From NCBI GenBank assembly GCA_014529385.2, contig CM043945.1:94652112-94716111 (forward strand): a DNA stretch of 64,000 nt, read 5' to 3'. This DNA comes from Adiantum capillus-veneris (Eukaryota > Streptophyta > Polypodiopsida > Polypodiales > Pteridaceae). The translations under genes and the position numbers were made by a program. Shown here in pieces: positions 56,992-64,000 of the stretch; position 1 is the first letter of the stretch; every line of letters starts with the position of its first letter. The notes beneath the pieces were generated by a model. It ran no database searches, had not been told where the DNA came from, and was given only the letters and a program-made list of their open reading frames with translations.

Positions 56992-58631
56992 TGTCATAAA
57001 ATCTAATATCTAACTAACCCAAATGATTTTCTCATATTAAATTGATCACTTAATGTGGGAGAATAAACGGGAACAAGTGTTAAGTTATAGGTATGTGCTT
57101 TTAGATCTATCTCAACACGGGGCCAATGTAAAGGGGCCCAAAAGGGAGATGGTCTATCAAAGAGCAAGGCTAACCAATGGAGCATAAGACCTTAGGGTTA
57201 GCTTCATTGAAGACCTCCAATAAAAGTGTGTAAAAGTCCTTTTGACCTTAAGTAAGCTAGGGCTGAGCTTGAGGTGGGAACCCGGCCCAAGCTCGAGGTG
57301 CTTGTCCTGCTTGAGGTGCTTGTCATGCTTGAGGTGTTTTTCATGCTTGAGGTGCTTGATTAAGATGCTTGAGGTGCTTGAATTAAGATGCTTGAGGTGC
57401 TTGACTGGCTCCATGCTTGAGGTGCTTGACTTGCTGCATGATTAAAGTACTTGAGGTGCCTTGAGAAGCTTGCCTGAGATGCTTGTGGGAACCCCCCTAG
57501 TTCAAGTGCTTTGTCATGCTTGGTGAGTAAGGTGCTTGATCACCTAAAAGTCAAAAGCATTCCTACAAGAGGGGGGGCGAGCCCTTTTCCTAGGGCCTAG
57601 AGAGAGAACACCCACTCACACACACAAGGGAAGCCCATCTTGAAGAGGCAGCAAGGACACATGTCAGGCCCCTACCCATGTTACCTTCATGTGTTGCTTG
57701 AAGCCTATTGGCTAGCTTCAAAGGGGTCCAATGATAAATTACATGAATTATCTAATTGTTTTAGCATTTATCAAGTCCTCTCTCTCAAAGGGAAAGGGGG
57801 ACACTTGTCCCAAGGCTACCCATGTTGCTTGTAATGGCTCCTGCTTGTGATTGGCTAGGCCTGGAGGGGTCCAATGAGCTTCAGGCATGAGCTACAAGGG
57901 GGGGTCGACCCAAGCAAGCTAGGGGGGTGCCTAGGGGTATACTCACCCACACACACTCACAAGCACTCTCATTGTGTGATATGCAAAGTGCAAGAGCTCC
58001 TCTCCAAGCAAGTAGAGGTTGAGAGCCTACACCAACACTCTTGGCTATGGAGTGCAAATCCAACCAAGAGCCATGCTTCAATGCTTAAGGCTTGCCATCT
58101 CCTTCTTCTTCATTACTATGCTATTATGTATGCTAGCAACAAGAGTATATAATGAGGAACTAATTCTTTCTCCTACGAAATGTTTCTTCTTCCTCTTCCC
58201 TACCCTCATTCCCCGCTAGCTCTCTCCACCTTCGAAGGTGTTTGAGGTCTTGGGACTGAGGCTTGGGATAGTTAAAGCTTTCTTCAAGTTTATGTTATGT
58301 TTGTGGTGCATGAAGCCTTCATCTTCATGGCATCACCTAGGTCACAAGGAACACAAAGACTGTATTGTAACAAGTCTCTCTTTCATGGGAGAAATCATAA
58401 TACAAATGCCTATTGGAGGGGGACCGGCTCCACATAAATCCGGTCCTCAATTGTTGTCATGTTCTCTAAACTCTCTCTCTTGCAAAAGTATTGTCTATGC
58501 CAAGTTAACTCATTGCTATGATTATGTTGCTATCTTCAATTATGTCTACCCGCTATGCTCACAAAATCATTTCTGAAAGTACTCTCATTAAATTCCGCTA
58601 TTCTCAAATTGAATAGGCAAATTCCATTACA
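56992..58631 (+). repeat. 3' LTR of the chromovirus
   Basis: 1,640 bp, nearly identical to 49788-51433. The minisatellite is at 57266-57487. It is followed by the target duplication GTGAG. Confidence 0.95.
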
Positions 58632-58644
58632 GTGAGGGTTAACA

Positions 58645-59925
58645 CCAATCAAGCTGAGATTTCTCTTCCAGCTTAAGATTTTACATTGTGGCACTTTGAT
58701 TTTTTGTTTGTTCGTTTTCAACATTTTAATTTTGTAACTTTGGGGGGTCATATAACACTGTTACCCTCCCCAGCTCATCACATTAGTAAACTCCCTTTAT
58801 AATACTTAAGCTAAAGGTCAATAGGGTCAAGCCCACTAGAAAGCCCTAGTACATTTCACACAATGCTACCTAAATCGGATTAAGAAACCTAAGTACCATT
58901 GATTATTAGGAAGGCATTCCCCATGGTATTAAGAGAAGATCTCTAACACCTAACTTGGTCAAACTAGCTTAGTCGAACTTGCTTGATTTTTAAACCTAGA
59001 CAAGTGATTATGACAAAAATTTACATTGAATTAAATGTTTGATACTAAGCAAATGTGCTGGATATTATGCTACCAATCACAATCAAAGCAGACAATCATA
59101 GATGCAAAAAAGATAAGGGGCAATGCTAATGGACAAGAACACCTGTTTGTGTTGATGGTCGCGCTTGATTTGAAGTGTAAATGAGAGAAAGATCCCATGA
59201 AGGTCCAAATTTTAACAACAGCAACACGTTCCTGTACACACTAAGAAACACAAAGAATACTCTAGGAGGCACATCAGTGGGAAAAAGGAACTTTGCTAAT
59301 CACTCAACTCTAAAACAGAAACACTCCTATCGTACTAATTCTACCTACCCTCCATCACTTGAGTGATGAGGATCAAAGGTGTTTAATGACATAGGTTTCT
59401 GTTTCAGTGTACCGAATGTGAATGTGTAGGTCTGGTCAATGTTTTGACTTTCATTGTGCATACTCGTTTGCTAATTGCTCTTGCTCTTTTTTTTTTTGGT
59501 GAGTATAAGGCTTTATATGTACATTCCCTAAGATTGGGAGATTGAGAGGTCACGGAGGAAGGTTGAGAGGGGAGTAAGTGAATGATAACTGTCAGCAAAC
59601 ACTCCCCCTTCCTTGGGTAGATCATACCGTTTGAAATGAGCTTGTCACCCTTTGAAACCAATTGCTCCAGTCGGTAATAGATGAGGATTTTTGCCAGTAG
59701 TTTTCTATTAACTTAGGTGCCTCATCGAGTTGCAAGGGTGGTAAGGTACTCTCCATGATTTTATTTGCAACATTGTTGTAGGTGGTGAACTTACAACGGG
59801 AGGTGTAAACTCTTTCTTGCTTGTATGATATGTATAATGGTAGGTGGAGGTTGTGTCGAAGCTTCTATTTCCGTATAGGAACTACATGAAGAGCAAGAAG
59901 CTTCATTTGATTCCCATGTCCTGAT
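58645..59925 (-). other. 3' untranslated interior of element F (right part)
   Basis: Resumes F after E's target duplication. It matches E's 3' UTR up to about 59290 and then diverges, so E's small acidic ORF (37979-38413) has no counterpart. From about 59490 it again matches the region after the WVPK ORF in E (38500-38760). Confidence 0.75.
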
Positions 59926-60661
59926 CTAGGTGGAACAAATTGTTCTTTCTTTGGTACCCAAACTAGCTCTGGAGCAGGTGTGTCGCATTCTGTGATTTTT
60001 TTTCTTTCCACGATCATCAATTTGTTTTGGAGCTATAGGATGGGGTGCACATGGCTCAGATGACATGTAAGAACACAATCTACGTTTTGGAACCCAGATT
60101 TGATCATTTCCTCGATAGTAGCCTTGGGCTTCCAATAGTCGTTTAGGAATCCAATGCCACGTTTTCTTACTTTTCTTGGAGAGAGTGGTATGTTTCTTTC
60201 AAGGCTTCTATTTTTTTAGCATCAGCCATGGTCGCTAAAGAAGATTTAGGGACCCACTTGTATGTTTTCTTCGTTATATTAGGATGAGTCTTGTCAGAAG
60301 CTATATGCATTGCTTGTAGCATATTTAAGGGTACGAGTGGTGGTATTTCATCCCCCTCGGGTGTTACCCAGGTCGTTCCCCTGTTTCCCCAAGTGTCTAT
60401 GGTTGCTGCTAGGTGGACCCAATCCACATTGTCCGACTCAGTCATCCCAGGTAGTACATCCATATAAGGAAAATCTTCCCCAACATCAGTGTCCGCTTTA
60501 CATGTGTAACAATACTGCCATGGGGCCGAGTGAAATGTGGTGTCATATCTATGATCAATTATAAACCTGTTTCCTAGGGGATGTGCTCGACCAGTTACAA
60601 GATGCACTCGAATGACAGAATCTTGGAACTGCAGGTAGACATGGTTTTTTAGACCAGTCAT
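59926..60661 (-). pseudogene. Protease-linker fused to WVPK tail (element F)
   Basis: The frame 60661-60167 begins with the protease end (HVYLQFQDSVIRVHL) and linker (GDEIPPLVPLNMLQAMHIA). At about 60296 it joins THPNITKKTYKWVPKSSL of the WVPK tail without a break in frame. After a frame change it continues as LLEAQGYYRGNDQIWVPKRR to 59926. RT, RNase H, integrase and the second protease, about 3.5-4 kb in E, are absent. The in-frame joint means this derivative could once have made a Gag-protease-tail polyprotein. Confidence 0.75.
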
Positions 60662-61687
60662 GCACCAATTTTGCTTCCCTCATGAAAGGACGTCCTAAGA
60701 TCATCTCCGATGCCATAGTGTGCTTGGAGGAATCCATAACAATGAAGGTAATTCTTATTTTATGTCCAAAGACCTTGATCTTGAGATCTTCTAGCATCCC
60801 AATAGGTTTAACAATAGACCCATTGGCCATCCTCACTACTATGGTTGTGGTTGCAAGGTGAGGTCTTCCCATAGTTTCCCAACAATTTTTAGTCACAATG
60901 CTAACCCCAACGCCACCATCAAGGATTCCCTTCACAGTTAATCCCTTAGTAGTGATTGGTATGGTCGCATTGGATTCATCACCCTCAAAGTATTGTCCCA
61001 ACTTGTTAACAGGTATTTCTATAACAAGGTTCTCATCTAGGTTGGGTTGTGGATCTATGTATTCCTCCTCTATTGGCATCTCCCCAGCTCCATCCATTTG
61101 TGCAAATTGTGGTAGCCCAAACTTCAGTTCTCCATTGAGGAAGGCTCAAAGAGCTGAGACTACCTCAGGGTCTTTACATAGTTTGGACATGATGGTGGTT
61201 CTAACTTCTGAAGACATGAAATCCATCAATTTGGCAATGTTTAACGACACCTTTTGGCCTTGAGTCCCTTGACGTGGGGAAGATGGGATCTCCATTTCTT
61301 CGATAGAATCAGGTAGTCCCTGTGTAAACATTCTTTCCATCAAGAAGTGAGTACGCCCACTTTCCCATGACTTTAAGTCACTTTCTTCTTGGATGATACT
61401 AGGTATGGCTAAGGGTCTATGGTCTTGTGAGGTTGGGGTTGAGGGAATACGGTGTCTAATCTGGATCTTCCTAGGTGCTGGTTCTAGATCCTTTGGGTAT
61501 CTTCTACCAAACTCCTTAATTGCTTGACCGCTCGATCTCCTCTGTAGGGTTTGGATAAGTTCCTATCTTCTTTCTTGGATCCTTGCCATTGTGGCTCATG
61601 AAGATCTTCCTTGTTGGTTTCTATCCTAGTGGTCGTTTTGGTCTCCATGGTTTCACCTGAATTAGAATCTTCTTCAGCGTTGTTCAT
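60555..61687 (-). pseudogene. First protease (DGG type) and preceding linker of element F
   Basis: The frame 61097-60555 contains YFEGDESNATIPITTKGL, the active site GILDGGVGVSIVTKNCWE, VVVRMANGSIVKPIGML and MILGRPFMREAK. The charged linker before it (61687-61146) is in two frames, with FMSSEVRTTIMSKLCKDPE. A frameshift or stop near 61146 separates them. Confidence 0.82.
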
Positions 61688-61847
61688 ATATACGGGGTAA
61701 GCACCAGTCCCTATGTTGGTCTTTGAACTGGGCTGACTTCGCTGCTATTTGCGATCTCGTTCTCTCGTGTTTTCTTTTTTTCAGAGATTGGGCAATTGAT
61801 GCTGTGTCTCTTTCCTCAAGAATATAATTTTGTTTTTGTAGCATCAA

Positions 61848-64000
61848 TCATGTGAGTACGTTTACTGGTACCACGGGTGTACTTGGTGATGGCTCCTCGG
61901 TAACTTCAATCAAGTTTAATGGCGTGATCTTCGGTGCATTTGGATTATTTGGACATTGGGCAATCAAATGATCTATGCCACATCGATTACACATGAGTAT
62001 CGGCATTGTAGACGTGCTCGGTTGATTGGTTTGCATTAGTGTGGCGTTCTTTTGTAGCCTAATAGGACACTCGGCTACACGATGTGGACCTCCACACTCA
62101 TAGCATTGAAGAGGTGGTCTCTAAGCAGTGTAGTTGATATTTTGGCCTCTTGCTGCAAGAGCAGCTACTTGATATACAGGTTTGACTTGTCCCCAATAGT
62201 CCTCCATGTAGTATTGTGGACTTTCTTCAAGCACATCCATCCCATAGGCGATATTAGGATCTATATCTTCCTCACAACCTTCCAAACAAGAAATAGATGA
62301 CTCACAACCCACTTGATTCACAGAAGTGATTCTCGGATGTGGTGGTTGCGGTCCTAGCACTGGAGGTGGTAAGGGTGTTATTTGAACAACATTTTGGGCC
62401 CTGGGGACCATGTGTTGTGTTGTTTGTTCAAGAGGTGGGGCCGGCATCAATGCAGGCACTCGAGGTGTGTCTTCCCATGCTAAGGTTGGTCTATTGGCCA
62501 TCGCGTGCTTAAATACTATGCAATCTTTAGCTTGATGACCATACCTTCCACATGCATTGTAGTTCCCATTGAATTTTACTCTAAAAGTAGGGCATTCACT
62601 GGTACTATGCGGTCCATAGCATACTGAGCACCATTGCTGCTCCCTTCTTGGATACATATGATTGTTTTGCGGAGCACGACTGTCTCACTCTCTTGAATAG
62701 CCTTGGTGAGATCTGCTAAAGTCATCTCAAATATCTTTGGCTCCTTAGCAATAGGCTTTAGGGTCATTGGCTGATATCCCGATGCTTGCGAGCTAATAGA
62801 TTTAGTCTCAACAAACACTCTTTCTCCTTGAATCATTAAGTTATCCTCCAATTGGATCGCATTGGTGGTGACTGCTTCCCAATGGTGATACCTCTAATGA
62901 CTAGGCCATTGTAAATATCCTCATGTCGTAATCCCCTAATGAATCTATCAAGCAATTGGTTATTGTTGAAGCGCTCATTTGGATTACAACGATAATTCAA
63001 ATGCTTCAAGCGACTTATAAAGTCTCTCACCGACTCTCCTTCCTCTCCTTGGGTTTTCTAGAGCTGAGAGGCTACACCCCAAAGCACTCCCTCTCGTATG
63101 TATTCTTTTAAGAACAGTCTCCTAAGAGTAGGGTACATCATTTTTTTTTTCCACCCTTAGGGTTCTATGCCAATCCCCAGCCTTTCCACTTAAGGTTAGG
63201 CTTAAAGCATTGCTCTTATGTAGGTCATTGTGTTCTCCTAGAGAATCGCATATTTGTTCAAACACTTCGATATGCTTTCTCACATCCCCGTCTCCACTAA
63301 ATTTTTTGTGTGAGCCTGGCTATTTGTACTGCCTTACTTCTAGGCTCTCTATCAGGCGTGTTACGCATATTCTCAGCAATAGATCGACCAATAGCTTGAG
63401 CAAATGTTGCCAAGTCACCTAAGTGAGCAGGCACTGTGGGTGAAGGTGCTCCAGAGACTACATGTGGAGTAGGTATTGGCATTGGGCTTGGCACATAGGA
63501 AGCCCTTGGGTTCCACGTTGGGTACGATGTTGTGCCATGTGGTGGTCCATAGTTCATATGGGTGGCCCTAGGCATAGCAGATGTCGGATGTGACATGCTA
63601 ATGCTAGCCGGTATAGTCCCATGGAAATAAGAACTTGTGTATTGTGGTTGTGGAGCATAGGTAGTTGAAACAATGGGAGGGGTAGGGACTACATGAGTGT
63701 GATGACCTATAGGTGCATACGATTGGTACACACTTGTAGATACTGTTGCAGGCATTGAGCTACCATGTAGTGGTGCTTTACTAACAAATGAGGTCCATGG
63801 AATGTTTCTTGGCATGCCCCTCATTGGGGTAGGCATGGTAGCCGTGGTGTCATCAAGGGAAAGATGAGTTAGACCGGAAAGATGAAGCTATCACTTGTGG
63901 GCTCAGATTGCACTGAGACCCCTGGAGAAACAACATATGGGGGATCCATCGGACTTACCGAGGGAGTCTCCATTTACGATAAGGTCGGTTGTTTAGCCTT
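61848..64000 (-). pseudogene. Gag of element F (partial, runs off the window)
   Basis: Frames from right to left: a Pro/Ser/Thr-rich N-terminal part continuing beyond 64000; AHLGDLATFAQAIGRSIAEN; MRDFISRLKHLNYRCNPNE and RFIRGLRHEDIYNGLVIRG; then knuckles CSVCYGPHSTSEC, CNACGRYGHQAKDC and CNRCGIDHLIAQC. The CYECGGPHRVAEC equivalent lies between, in a broken frame near 62080. At least four frameshifts. Knuckle 2 keeps the Cys that E has lost. Confidence 0.82.

Larger units (their letters stand above)
49788..58631 (+). mobile_element. Full-length Ty3/gypsy chromovirus inside E's LTR
   Basis: 8,844 bp. LTRs 49788-51433 and 56992-58631 (TGTCATAAAATC ... CCATTACA) are very similar, with a few small indels. 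Perfect target duplication GTGAG (49783-49787 and 58632-58636). A primer-like site TTGTATCAGAGC (one mismatch to the tRNA-Met type) follows at 51434-51445, and a purine tract AAGAGAGAGGTAA precedes the 3' LTR. Order: gag with one knuckle, protease, RT, RNase H, integrase, chromodomain. Frameshifts in gag, RT and the C-terminus make this copy inactive. It is the youngest insertion of the three-level nest. Confidence 0.97.
35986..58644 (-). mobile_element. Element E: near-complete giant Athila/Tat-like gypsy element with two proteases
   Basis: Minus-strand element with 3' LTR 35986-36616 and 5' LTR 49186-49787 plus 58637-58644 (split by a chromovirus). Target duplication CCAAT on both sides. 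The primer site TGGTGCCGTTGCCGGGGA (49181 downward) fits the tRNA-Asp type of Athila/Tat elements, and the polypurine tract is at 36630-36617. Without the insert it is about 13.8 kb. Order: gag, DGG protease, linker, RT, RNase H, integrase, second protease, WVPK tail, small acidic ORF, 3' UTR. Scattered stops inactivate it, but the LTRs are nearly identical outside their microsatellites, so it is fairly young. Confidence 0.92.
34720..64000 (-). mobile_element. Element F: Athila/Tat-like gypsy deletion derivative, holding element E
   Basis: Minus-strand element whose 3' LTR is 34720-35329. Its interior runs 35330-35985 and resumes at 58645, after the inserted element E, to beyond the right edge; its 5' LTR is outside. 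The target bases CCAAT on both sides of E (35981-35985 and 58645-58649) prove the insertion. Coding parts from right to left are gag, DGG protease and linker. These fuse directly to the WVPK tail at about 60296, skipping RT, RNase H, integrase and the second protease. About 6.6 kb of F is in the window. Confidence 0.88.

Overview
This is nuclear DNA of a land plant with a large genome full of retrotransposons. The evidence is a host gene whose first intron is about 16.6 kb, many plant-type LTR retrotransposons nested inside one another, long AG, CT and CA microsatellites, and polypurine tracts and tRNA primer sites typical of plant Ty1/copia and Ty3/gypsy elements. A fern, lycophyte or gymnosperm would fit the intron size, but the sequence does not settle the lineage. 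No rRNA, CRISPR array, bacterial operon or organelle block was seen.

The only host gene I recognise is SEC5, a subunit of the exocyst vesicle-tethering complex, on the minus strand. Exon 1 (17853-18251) has a TATA box and a CT-rich leader upstream. Exons 2 (1124-1266) and 3 (900-991) lie at the far left, and the gene continues off the left edge. Intron 1 (1267-17852) holds, from left to right: a solo or truncated LTR with a primer site (about 2100-3044); a minus-strand element with gag, protease and an acidic ORF but no reverse transcriptase (4327-8541); a gutted chromovirus with a SINE in its 3' LTR (8542-12826); an LTR fragment of another gypsy family (12827-13361); a truncated copia element (13362-14417); and non-coding LTR-element-like sequence (14418 to about 16870).

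Upstream of SEC5, a gag-only copia-like element (19433 to about 26000) has a complete but decayed Ty1/copia element (21074-25934) in its 3' LTR. Next come unassigned DNA, a gypsy protease fragment, a long (TG)n(AG)n tract, a truncated and partly inverted gypsy copy (28585-32695, element D) and a MITE-like element (33231-33634).

The right half is a three-level nest. Element F (34720 to beyond 64000) contains element E (35986-58644, TSD CCAAT), and E's 5' LTR contains a Ty3/gypsy chromovirus (49788-58631, TSD GTGAG). D, E and F are one family of very large Athila/Tat-like elements; E is about 13.8 kb without its insert. Its Gag carries four zinc knuckles. Its first protease has the unusual active site DGG. 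Pol ends in integrase, and the same reading frame then continues into a second retropepsin-like domain with a canonical DTG, followed by a tail of repeated W-V-P-K motifs and a separate small acidic ORF. F is a deletion derivative that joins gag-protease directly to the WVPK tail. This architecture is the most unusual thing in the window.
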